From Cyclina sinensis (taxonomy: Eukaryota; Mollusca; Bivalvia; Venerida; Veneridae), in the NCBI GenBank assembly GCA_012932295.1, contig JAAONU010000023.1, positions 127,825 through 191,824 of the forward strand: 64,000 bases of DNA, read 5' to 3'. Positions within the stretch are counted from its first letter, which is position 1. Each line of letters opens with the position of its first letter. The translations under genes were made by a program, and so were the position numbers. The notes under the pieces were generated by a model that worked only from the letters and a program-made list of their open reading frames with translations, was not told the origin of the DNA and searched no databases. Shown piece by piece: positions 50,701 through 61,600 of this stretch.

Positions 50701-53700
50701 TAAGCTAACAAGTGGCGAGAAGAAAATTGTTTCATGTACACGGTGCTTGCCCAATTCCCGCAATTTAAATGCACTAATGTATTGCCCTTTCTGACCTTGA
50801 CACACATTTTCTACAACATAATATGACATACCCGTCACATGCGTATATTCCGTAGTGTTTTCCTGAAGAATGGTCTTGGCATACTTTGCATGGTATGTCC
50901 ATCAAAATACGACCTGGAAATAGAAGGGAGAAAATATATGATTTATTGGTAATTCATCGTGACTATTTCTTTCAAAATATTTTTCATAACTTGCACTTAT
51001 CTTGTAAACTGTAGACTTGTAGTTTGAAAGTTTAATGGCATTTTCAGTGTGTTTTTTCCGTTTGGAATCACCTGTCTCGGAGAATGAGTGACGCATGCAC
51101 AGAAAGCTGCATGTTTGGATGGAAGAGATTTAGGTGTTTTGTAAGTTTTTAAGCAATATTTTAAACTGTGTACATTTTGTATGTCTGTGTGTGCATTTTA
51201 TTAAATCAGAGTCACGTAGATTGATAATAAAATAAATATTATTTTTAAGCACAGTTATGTCCTAAATATCGCTCTCGTGGTGAGAAATGTAACACTCGTA
51301 TAACCTACCTACCAGAGAAAGCCCGATCTACGCATTTTTAATTGTACATTTCAAGTATTAAAAGAATGTTGCGCAAGTTTGACACTTGTCTAGATCAAGC
51401 AATTATTTGTTTAACACTTCAATGACAGCTCGATTTTCTGATTAAAATAACGGCAGTATTACAGTGATCTTTAAAAATGATTTACAGTCCTACGTGTCTT
51501 CGTTCGCCTAAATCATCGTACATTACTATCATCAGAAGATACCATGTTTTAGAATTAAAAGACAAATACTAAGACCAAAGAATATTATAAGAGACTGTTA
51601 TTGAAAATCCAGTGTACGTTGCCTTTTTATTTCACACTGAGTTCGCATTCTGTATAAAGGGGTGGCAATCGAACAAGACACTGACAAATTCTTTAACACC
51701 ATTCCTTTCCCCGTACTACATTCCGTACGGTATTTAGCGACAATCAACAGTTAGCAGGACAGTGTTTAGCTGATCTGTTTAAATGGCAACTCAACAAGAC
51801 TGGTCAACGGTACGTAATACATAATCATCAGGATATCATAAGTTATCATTAACCATCTCTCCTTTATAAATATCTTGTAAATATGACTATTTAGAGAACA
51901 TGTTATGTATTGCAATAAAATGTACCCTTTCAGGCCCACCTGTCGGGATGGGCTAAAAGTGATGATTAAGCGTAATAAGAAAGGATTCCTTCTACGTAAG
52001 AGACCATACATGGACGCTGCAGGTGTCGCTGGTCTTGTCAAGAGTTACTTCATTCTTTTCTGTTTACCTATTGAAAAGTTAAGCTGGCCAATATGAAAAG
52101 ATGTTTGCCGTGTTTATATGGCTAATTTGGGACGTATCAAAGCGACCGCTGTATAATTCCTTATTATGTAACTGGTGAAAAAAGCTTCTTTTGAAGGTTC
52201 GGCTACTTAATCCGAATGACTCAAACCTCGATCCACTTTTTAGAAAACAACAACAACAACAACAACATTAATGTCACGCATATTGCGTTTCGAGTTAAAG
52301 ATAAAGAAAGAGGCAATGAAGTGATATCGTTTTCATTTGTATTTGTTTTTGTGTTGATTTTTTTTTTCACAGTATAAACTGTGTAGCTGTTTAAATACTT
52401 TCAAGTTTAATCTGCAGAATAACGAATATAATTGAGAGCCTACAAGGAACGCGAAATTGTTATTTTGACTGCGACGTGTTTCCGTCGGTGACGGCATCAG
52501 TGACAGCAGGAAGTAGCGAGTAATGTCTGTTTCAAAATCGTTCACGGAATAACACGAAACAGTGCAACATAAAAAATAAAAATAAATGACAATTAAAGGT
52601 TCAAAATGCTTGTTTTATTGATGCCATAATTTTTTCTTAATGCCAGCTTGCATGACCAAAATAGATAAAGTGTTCGACAACAACAAAATATTTTGCTTTA
52701 TTGTATTATTTTTTCATTGTTTCATATTAAATTCGATTCCATATGAATTATTAATGTAAGAAGTAATTGGTTCTAAACTATATTGCAATAATTTCCGCTA
52801 ACTCCTCGAGATAATCAAAGACTTTCTATCATTTTGCTAAGTTATTGTCTTATCGAAATTGCCCGGATGTAACCTGCTACCCGGCGCACGTAAGAACACC
52901 TGTCCCGTGCAAATTTATTACCTATGAAAGAATGCTATCAGTGAATGATCATCAATTATTCCTAGTCACTTATTGCCAATTTGGCTGGGTCGCATTTACG
53001 TAAAGAATTGTCGTGCAATAAACGACTGACATCTTCCCAAGTCTATTGACTGATTTATCTAAGAAATGGCCCAGGTCTGCTGGTAACATTCGACAATATC
53101 TAATTAAAACATTTCAACGTTGACCCATTAAGCGCAGGTGAATGCATGAAAATAAAAAGTTTCAATTTCCCCTTGCGTGAGAGTTTGGAACGTTATACGG
53201 GATGTTTGCTTTAAATGATAATATTCGAGACGACTGCTTTAAAGATTTTATGTTTTATAGTGAATGAAGTCGTGTGAAAACGCACACCACTTTCCGCAGT
53301 CTAGATATCCTCCTGTACAAACAGTTAAGTATCCGGATAAACTTGAAAAGCTAAAACAGCCAGTAAGTGAAAGCCCGACGTCGACTGACAGAAGATAAAT
53401 ACTGCAGGACGTGCAACTCGTTTGTACGTGTAGAACAGAAACATTTATCTTATGAAAGGCCGACTTTATAATCGGATGCTGAATGTTGGCAATAACCGGC
53501 TTGTTGTTTTTGTCAATTAGCTCCCATGCCGCCTTTGAAGTAATGTCCGTCGGTCCAATCCCTAATGTAAATACACCAAACTGTTTTGACGGAAATTTGC
53601 AACTGACTTTATATCATCTGTGCTTTGAAGGTCTAACTGCTTTATGAGACATGTATGTAAGTTCACATGTTTAGTTTTAAACATATCTTTTTTTATATAT

Positions 53701-56700
53701 CACCTCTGTTAGGGAAAGCGAAAGTCAATATTAATTACCAAAAGGAGATTCGAACCTGCGGCCAGGCAAAGCATGGAATGCATTACTTCCGGTATTCGAA
53801 CTAGCGACTCATGACCAGAAGTCCAGTGCTCTAACACTTCTGCTTGTGTTATACAGCCATCTCAATTTCCTTCTTGAATAACTTCAATTTTTCTTATATG
53901 CCGATGTATTTTTAAAGCTTCGGCTAATGTTATGGACGTAGCTGCCGTAATAAGAGATTTAATTTGTCGTATACGTAAAAAACGTTTTCTGAACACATGC
54001 CTCGGAATTGCATTTATTTCCAAATTGAAGAAGATAATGTTGTACAATGTTTAAAATCAATAACATTTTTACATTACAGTTCAAATTCATAAGATTGAAG
54101 AATTCATCATGATTCATATTGTTGAACATTTAATCTGCTTATTTTAGCATATTTTACAACCTGGAGCACGACGCGTCAAAACATTAAACTAATAAAAATT
54201 GCCTTTAATCAAAATTATTTTTGACGTATTCTGTAGCTACTCATTTCATTGCAAAAGTTTTTAATAATGCAGTCAAGAAATCAAAATTGCAGTTTTACTT
54301 ACTCATTTATCAAAACTTTTCCAATTTTCTTAAAACTATAAAATTAATTTTTCTTTCTCCCAATAATATCTTTTTTTTTTCTTCTCAAAACTAGAATTTA
54401 AAGCCCATGCAAAGCATGATAAATGATGGAACAAGCAGACAAATAATTTCATAAATTATGAGCCCCATTTGTTCAAAATCCTTCCTAACTCACGTTCAGA
54501 TCTTGAGAAAGTACCAAATCAACTCCAGTCCGTTTTAATAAAGTCAACGCAAAGCTAAAACTTTTAGTAATCTCCTGTAGCGACACGGGTTTACTTCGTT
54601 ATTTATTCTAGATGTTCTTTATTGTTACTATGATTCGCACATGGTTTCTTTTTTTCGATGCCTTAATCAAATACTTACACCGCAGACGACAACGATCGAA
54701 AAGATTAATCCTCGCCAATAAGTCAACGCAAAGCTTGTTTGATAATTTAAAACTGTTTTAAACCTTTTCTATAGGAAGACACTGAAAAGATTTACACATA
54801 ATTCACGTACTTAATTACTTTCGTTCATTTCCTGGTACCGGAGTCGTTTGTTTAAACTAACATGGGTGCAAGAGTTTTGTAACTTCAAAATGAGGTTTAT
54901 ATGGATTTACGAAGCGTCGTTTTCCCAATGTTTAAGGTGTCAAAAGTTCATATTGTGTAAATGCTATTGTAGTTATTCTTCATTACAAAAAGCAAATTTG
55001 ACTTTATCATTCATTTGATAACAAAACGTTCTGTACCAATTTTGGTCGCCACCTTAAACGTTTCCGTGCTGATTTTGCAAGGATTGCATTTCTTACTTGG
55101 TAGGATGAACATACAATAATTGTAGCTTTATGCAACGAGATTTTCTTATTCTTTTTCTTTCATTTGCACATATGAGAAAGAACTTTTCTTGTACAATTTA
55201 AAACTGCTGTTGCCCTAAGATTGTGCACCGAGCAAGCCGGAACAATATCAGAATTTGTCTGGACGGCTCAGTACACCATTTATATTGCACAGAATTTGTA
55301 ACCGAACAGTCGCAAGTTCGGTTTCCAGCCCCTCCAGTATCACTAAATACTAGTTGTTTTTCGAATGAGACATTAAGCCGTAGTTCCATGTTGCTGCTGT
55401 ACACTGAGCATGTAAAACAGCCAGGGGTGTCCCTGGAATAGGGTGATCTCTATATCTTTGCTATCCCCTCTCTCCACAACCTTAAATAATTAACTCTTCA
55501 GAGTGACGGTCATATGGAAAACCGGTACTGACGATAGATAAATAAATATAAACAGATAGATAGATTGATTCATATTTGCTCCTGAGTATATCTCTTGTCC
55601 AAGTAAATATTCAAACACTATTAAATTTTAATACGTCATTTTTCAAACAAGGTCGCTCACATCATTTATAAAATCACACACAGCTTATCGGATAATGCGC
55701 ATTTAATAAAGTTTTTATCACCTAGATTGACTCCAATCTCGCAACTAACATTTCCATAGGTTCTAAAATATTTACAAATTCTGTCGCTTATTTTGACTGA
55801 TAAAGAATTTGCACACTAACATACAATATGCCACGGTGAAAAAACAATTCGGGCAACGAAAATATCAAGTCAAGAAAACACAGATCTTAACAAGACTTCC
55901 GACAAGAAAGAAATAAAGCAGATTCTCATTCGCGTAGACTTCATACTTCAAAAAATGTCATATATTCTCAGCCGACTCGAGAGGGATGCGAACAATATTA
56001 CTTTTAAACCATACTACTACCGTTCCTTTCACTGACAAAGGTAATTAGAGGACCTAACTGGTTGTCTCTGTCGTATCCGTGTGTTGAATAAACTAATAAA
56101 TTTAAAACATAAACATTTCAGCGAACTGGTTCTATAATTGCCCATATTTTCTGCTCAAGCCTTTCGCGAAAATACATAAATCATATCTCAACGGTAGTAA
56201 ATGGAGGAAGCATATGCAACATTCTCCAAGACAAGGCTTGGGTAAGGCCTAATTTCGCTTTAGATTTCATTCAATCAAAATACTTTTTCAGAAGTAATTA
56301 TCTAAAACTCATTATATTCTTATATGTTACATTGACATTCATTTTCAGTCTGAAGAGGCATCCAGAGGGAACTTCTTTAAACGACCGCAGCAGATGGAGC
56401 AATAGTCACTTTCTGGCACAATGATTTCACAGCCGCCGCAATTTTGTTGAAAACTGCGATATTCCGTCCATACACTAGCAGTCATCATATTTGCACTATA
56501 TTCTATTGTCGACGCCTGTTCTGTTTTATTGGTTTTCATTTAGAATGGTGCATAGCTGAATCTAATATTACCAATCCATTTCGAGAAAGTTATATGTATA
56601 GTGAGAGTGTATATGTATATGTATAATTATGTGACTTATTGTACAAACTTTGTACAAAGTATAAGCGAATTGCTCCGAAATCATATATGCAGGCTACTAT

Positions 56701-58295
56701 TTTTAGAAATAATTAGGTGAAAAAAAATATTTTTAGGTTGAGTAGGGCTGAGGGTGGTGGATTTGAATATGAATTTATAAATGTATATTATTTTAATTTA
56801 CTAAATTCTCAAAAAATAAGGAAAGAAATAATAGCAATAAAAAAAGGAAAATTGTCACAATATTGAATGCAGATTTTTAAACCAGTTATTATTTTGCTTG
56901 TCAAAATTTCTAATATACAGGAAAGTTTTCTTTTAGCAAGAAAAAATAGTTTTGTGTATTTAATCGTTTTTATATGACTGATATTTATATTTTGTGCAAT
57001 GTTTACACGTGCCCATGTTATGAAGGCCATAGTTCCAGTTATATATTCGGTTTCAAATATTCTTTTCATATTTTTTCTTCACTGAAACAGTATCATGTAT
57101 GAATATTCAAAGTACTGCTTGTGACTTTTCTTTTTCATTTTATCTATAACCTTTTTTCATTTGTCTGAAACAATATTTTTGTCTGAAATACAAACTTTGA
57201 TTTATTACTTATATTTTTTCTTATTTTTCTAAGCAAACGTGCAACAATACCCGCGTAGTAAAGCTTCCGTAAGGTGACAAGAGAAAATAGCTGTAGTGAA
57301 AATTAAGTGAATGATGACATGGCGCAGGCACAACTTTCTGGCTTAAAACTGGCCCTCGTTTCAAGTTATATTCACAAAATAAATGTATATATATATTTGC
57401 GGAAAATTCGACCAAATACGTCGCATATTTTACCGCGATTTTTATTTTTATATAAAATACTACAACTTTCTTCTAGCAATTCCAATTTCTACCACATTTT
57501 AGTCATTTGTTTGCTAAGCAGGTTACGATAGTACGTATTAAAGGAACAACCGACCAGACAGTAAAGTTTTGTTTACTAATATATACCAAATATTGAAATT
57601 CGTAAGATTAAATATAGGCGTTCATATTGTTGTTGAGTACTTGTCATTTCTCCCGAAAATACATTAATTATAATCGTCATTTAGAATGTTTTTATATCTG
57701 TTATAAACAACAAATATACAAACAAAGCTAAGACATTTTGTAATATTTTTGTCAACATTATAAAAACACATAAAAAAACATTTATTTTTAAGAGAAAGCA
57801 TACTATTCACGAGATTATTGTAATTTCAAGAAGTGATTATAAGAGAAAATTAAGTGATACGACGGTCGAATCTAGAACTCTAATATCTTCTTAATGAAAT
57901 GCACACAGATTTCTCTTACAGTTTTCACAAGTTTAAAAAGCTACATCTGTTCTGTTCTGTTCTATTTTGTCTTCTAGCACTAATCAGTTATTCTAGCAAT
58001 AAATGTAGAAATTAAACTCAAATGAAGAAGGCGCAGAGTAGAGTATTTAACCACGGGAAGAAAGCAATTTATATATAATAAATATATAAGATAAATATAA
58101 TACAAGCATTTAGTGTTTAAAAAACACGGTCAAGAAGTAGTTCTATAGACACATGAATCATTTTTATAAAATAATAAATTTATAAAACAATAAATTACGT
58201 GTACTCCAACGTATATAAGCTGTAAAATCTTTAACATTAGTTAAAAACAAAATATTTTAAAAAGGCTTACTTGATTGTCCAGTTACTTTATTCAT
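44794..58295 (-). CDS. NR2E1: Tailless/TLX orphan nuclear receptor (complete, 8 coding exons, 393 aa)
   Basis: Nuclear transcription factor, usually a repressor, that controls anterior/neural and eye progenitor development in animals. Coding exons in order: 58295-58271, 50913-50832, 50580-50562, 50209-50074, 47591-47326, 46799-46568, 45553-45404 and 45065-44794. Phases agree and give 393 residues (human TLX 385). The DNA-binding domain is 17-81 with cysteines 17, 20, 34, 37, 53, 61, 71 and 74. The P-box is CDGCA, as in Drosophila tailless; vertebrate TLX has CDGCS. The D-box has seven residues (KSRGQNT), a TLX family trait. [10 protein letters not shown] follows at 87-96. The hinge (about 97-176) is Pro/Ser/Thr-rich. 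The ligand-binding domain runs from YPHEL (177) to the end, with [59 protein letters not shown] and [11 protein letters not shown]. The C terminus MFKSNDF matches the TLX end. Orthology is very secure. Confidence 0.97.
47640..47757. repeat. CAT/CGT/CAC trinucleotide-rich tract
   Basis: Imperfect ATC-, GTC- and ACC-type trinucleotide runs in the NR2E1 intron just upstream of the exon 47,326-47,591. Simple repeat with no coding support. Confidence 0.85.
50355..50465 (+). mobile_element. tRNA-like SINE remnant in NR2E1 intron
   Basis: CAAGGTGCTTACTTTGAGAA and the B-box-like GGGTTCGAATCCAGCCGG are in plus orientation, antisense to NR2E1. The A-box side is weak and no family A or B body follows. 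Confidence 0.45.
50562..50580 (-). CDS. NR2E1: NR2E1 19-nt microexon in first zinc finger
   Basis: Acceptor CTCTGTTTCAG and donor GTGTGTAAG bracket GTGTGCAGGATTTTTCAAG. It completes Gly36 and encodes Cys37-Ala-Gly-Phe-Phe-Lys42, including the fourth zinc ligand and part of the P-box helix. At 19 nt it is not a multiple of three, so skipping it would shift the frame and destroy the DNA-binding domain. Confidence 0.93.
51653..51969 (+). CDS. Possible small two-exon gene antisense to NR2E1 intron 1
   Basis: A TATAAAG box at 51,653 stands 130 bp upstream of an ATG at 51,783. The first exon (51,783-51,809) encodes MATQQDWST and ends at donor GTACGT. An acceptor CCCTTTCAG at 51,933 leads to [11 protein letters not shown] and a stop at 51,969, giving a 20-aa product. 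Alternatively the downstream exon could be read in another frame ([18 protein letters not shown]...). The intron is only 124 bp. No family was recognised; this could be a noncoding RNA or chance. Confidence 0.2.
53735..53845 (-). mobile_element. tRNA-like SINE remnant
   Basis: The minus strand shows GTGTTAGAGCACTGGACTTC (A-box side), CTAGTTCGAATACCGG and a second GCAGGTTCGAATCTCC about 45 bp further on. It has two B-box-like sites, so it may be two overlapping or duplicated heads. It lies in NR2E1 intron 1. Confidence 0.5.
55235..55565 (+). mobile_element. SINE family A, near full length
   Basis: The head contains GTCTGGACGGCTCAGTACACC and a B-box-like CGCAAGTTCGGTTTCC. The body carries CGAATGAGACATTAAGCCG, TACACTGAGCATGTAAAAC, TATCCCCTCTCTCCACAACC. 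The end is CTCTTCAGAGTGACGG, CATATGGAAAACCGGTACTG and a GATAAATAAATA/CAGATAG tail. It lies in NR2E1 intron 1, antisense to the gene. Confidence 0.85.
56345..56539 (-). CDS. Possible small zinc-ribbon ORF (64 codons) in NR2E1 intron 1
   Basis: The frame encodes a C-x2-C-x9-C-x2-C pattern ([17 protein letters not shown]) followed by a basic GRLKK and an acidic end. This is the layout of short zinc-ribbon modules with paired knuckles. The first ATG is at 56,539; an AG (CGCAG) before TTTTCAACAAAATTGC could instead make it a terminal exon. No promoter, poly(A) signal or homologue was recognised. It is on the same strand as NR2E1. Confidence 0.3.
   Translation of the reverse strand: MKTNKTEQASTIEYSANMMTASVWTEYRSFQQNCGGCEIIVPESDYCSICCGRLKKFPLDASSD
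58271..58295 (-). CDS. NR2E1: NR2E1 first coding exon (25 nt)
   Basis: Encodes MNKVTGQS plus the first base of Ser9, with donor A|GTAAGC. Spliced to the exon at 50,913 it gives [20 protein letters not shown], which aligns with the human start MSKPAGSTSRILDIPCKVC at length and at M, K, G, S, RIL and IPCKVC. The phase fits exactly. The intron is 7.4 kb. An out-of-frame ATG lies 8 nt upstream, inside an ATGCAAAT octamer. Confidence 0.85.
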
Positions 58296-58600
58296 ATTTG
58301 CATTACTTTATTTCGGGCTTTGATAAACACTTAAATCCAACTTTAAATCACCTTTCGCCACTTCGATGCGGTAACAGTAAAGTCAAATAAACTACCGTCT
58401 ACCACCCGTAAATATACCCATTCTAATTGGCCAATCAAAATAAAGACAGAAGTGAAAGTAATATTAGAAATGAAGTTAAACTGCTATTTTCACGATTCAG
58501 TAATTTTTACGGGTGGCACCTAACATCAGCTACCCATGTAAAACGAGTGCTGATTGGCTAGGCTGATCTTTCTCGTCAGGTAGTTTATTGTGATGACAGT
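58296..58600 (-). promoter_or_regulatory. NR2E1: Candidate NR2E1 promoter region
   Basis: Just upstream of the NR2E1 start are a POU octamer ATGCAAAT (58,296-58,304 region), a palindromic CCAAT site (ATTGGCCAAT near 58,428), a second CCAAT (ATTGGCTAG near 58,553), and opposed copies of AATAAACTACC and CCACCCGTAAA. GC content is locally higher than around it. No TATA box was assigned. Inferred from motifs and position only. Confidence 0.4.
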
Positions 58601-61600
58601 TGAGGGATGGAAATGAAGTGACAAGATAAAAGGAATCTTCGTTATCAGTTAAAATCATGGGCGGTTTTATACAAACGTTTTATCAATAATCTTTGCATTT
58701 AGTGACATTCTTTTTCACCCTGTCTATTTGCGATTCACAAATTAACGAGATGTTAACGGCGAGCACTTGTCCTGATATTACTTTAAATTTCAGTGCTGTG
58801 CATGTAATAAATAACTTTTCTAAACTTTCTTTTGTTTGAAATGTTCCGGACAAATGCCGTGGCCGAGGCTGTAGATTTTTTTTATCTCTCTAATAATAAA
58901 ATATTGCTTACATCTGACCTTTTTGGATGCTGTTATTATTTGTTTATTGTATTTATATATTATTTTGATATTTTTCTGTTTTGTACTGTGTGCAAAACAA
59001 AACCAAGAAAATCACAGTGCCGTATTGAAATAAAAAGAAAGCTAAGTGCAGAGCCAATTAAGCCTAGTTCACAATTTCGAGTATTCATACATGCTTTTCT
59101 TCTATTGTACATGAATATGGTTTATCGGTTTGTGTAGAAAGACAAACCAAATGACCCTGGTTGAAGCTGGTAAAAAAGCAGGTAACAGGTATGATTGGAA
59201 GGCCACACTCGCTTTCTGGTAGTTCTTGATGGTAAAAGAGCATTACAGCACCAAAAATACTTACAACACTATCGCAGTTTACAGCTTAATCTGTGATCTG
59301 TAAACCAATTTAAACAGTTATGCATTAATGACAACAATATATCAGCCGTAGACTCCAATATGCCATGGCGGAACCAGGAGGTGCAAGTGGTGTCACGTGA
59401 CTAATTTGAATAATTTGTTATGGACGCTGTTTCTTTCCCCCTCAGATCAATGGCAATCAGTCGGCCTAATTTTATCTTAACAGTTTAACGTCTATATTTG
59501 ACAACTTCTTCCTTTTAAGCACAACCGTGGGAGGCAGTTGGCTTAAGCCTCGTTGTATCTCAAAACCAGAAACAAAAAGTGTTTTTCAAAATGTTACCTT
59601 TGTGCAAAACAGACATTTGGTATTAGGTCCTGTTTTATCTTTTCTAATTTTGTCACTTTTCTATCCAATAATCTTTTTGCAAACGGTAAAATATCTTCAA
59701 TCATACACCGATACTTTTACAAAGAAAGTCCACGTGACAAATATGCTTTGGTGTCAAATATTTGTGTACCGTCTCCCAGCAAAGAAACAAACTTGCAGCT
59801 TTCTAAGCAAAAAGTAACTGTCTCCGTGTGGTTTGATGAATGATACAACTGACAGTTATAACGCTCATCATATTGTCATAAGGTCAAAATGTCTCTTTTC
59901 TTTTTTGGCATAAGATCTACTTTATTCTGTGAGAAAAAATATTGCTTGGTCACACACCTGTATCTAACCAATTCTTTACTCTGTAGACAAAAAAGCAGAA
60001 CTTAGATATAAAACTGTTCTTTACAGATGGATTACATTTTAATGGGTGCTTAAAACAATTGAAGTTTCTTGGCTTATAGTTCATTTGTTTTCATTAAAAA
60101 GTCCTCAGAGTAGTATCAAACCCATAACAAAGTTCAACGAGTAAATAAAATTCAGAAATCAATTATATATTTTATTAATTTCTCTACTCAAAGTTCTGGC
60201 GCTGTGTCGTTTCGTCTTTGAACCAGTTTTCAAATAAGAAACTTATTTCACGTTTAATTAAACCGATGAATTTACATAAATGTCCCCACTTTTTCTTGTG
60301 TTTTCTCCCCTTCAGTATCTTTGTAAAGATTGGCTTTTTATGTGAATTTCCCTTCTTTTTTTCCCTTCTGAAACTTTTTAAAGACTGTTTTAAAGACCAA
60401 ATAATTCTGAAAGACACGCCTAATGTCTAATGGCTTTATTACAATTGTTTAAAGTAGGATAAAAAGAACTGTTTTCAAAAATGTTCATATGTCTCTACTT
60501 GTCCTAAGGGAAACCAATTCTAACAGACAAGTGAGGACTCGAAAGTTTACGGTTTGAATGCTTAGCGTTGTTTTTTCGTGCCTCTTTGCATTTATGAAAA
60601 AGTTTTTTTTCCGGCTTCCATATCAATACTTAGAATATTTTCTTGCAGTTATGTACTAATTTCATAAGACATTCACATATAAATAGCCTGCGGCAGTACG
60701 TCATTTCTGGATGTTTACATATGTAAAGTGAATTCTTCATCTAAATAGATAGAAATCTGACATGAATTTATTATTGTATAATAATTGACAATTGACTTCA
60801 GCCGTTAAATCGACATTTAGATACCATCAAGAATGAGGGAAAACCAAGATCTTTGTTAACTTATATGTAGCTGATATTTATCTACTAGGTATCTTTAAGT
60901 TATAATATTGAACAAAAGATCATCATGACTCTGGCAGAACGAAACGTTTCTAATTTTAGAAGAGTGATGTCTATGCGCAAATTTCTGATGATGATGATGA
61001 TTATGATGATGATAATAATAATAATAATAATAATAATATCAAACAGTACGAAATAATATTAATGATTTTCAATAACAGTAACAAGTACACGTGTAAGAGA
61101 TTCATACACATACTTATAAAGTTCAAGACAAATAGATTTGCTTGCACATCATTTCTGTTATCACACAGTTTGAAGTGAAATACGACCATGTAGGATAAGG
61201 TGATACTGAAACATATTAAAATTCAATATTTAATGACATATATAAAAACAATTTTTGTTTGAGACTGAAACAAGCAAAGAAAACGTAAACGGACAGACAT
61301 TTTAAAGTAATATCTAATAAAAATATTAACAAAATATGTAAAACTATGTATGAAACATAAAGGTAGCGAAACCGGCAAACTTCAGGCGTAACAATATCTT
61401 TAATCTGATTATGATGATGTCATTTTAAAAATCAGCTCAAATCAATGATGGTGGCTTACTGAAGAGCGACCACAAGTATTCACTGTATAAATATTGGTTT
61501 GCAAGAGTTCCCACATCAGGTGTCAGACAAGGCAATACCCTCTGGCCTCGTTTCTTCTTCATTTCACAATCTAGGCGTGATGCGGAAGGTATTGTCCTGA

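Noticed and set aside
54295..54315. Alternative NR2E1 first exon (ATGA then GTAAGT)
   Set aside because: It could splice in phase, but gives only Met-Ser before RIL. The exon at 58,271-58,295 aligns over the full N terminus with vertebrate TLX.
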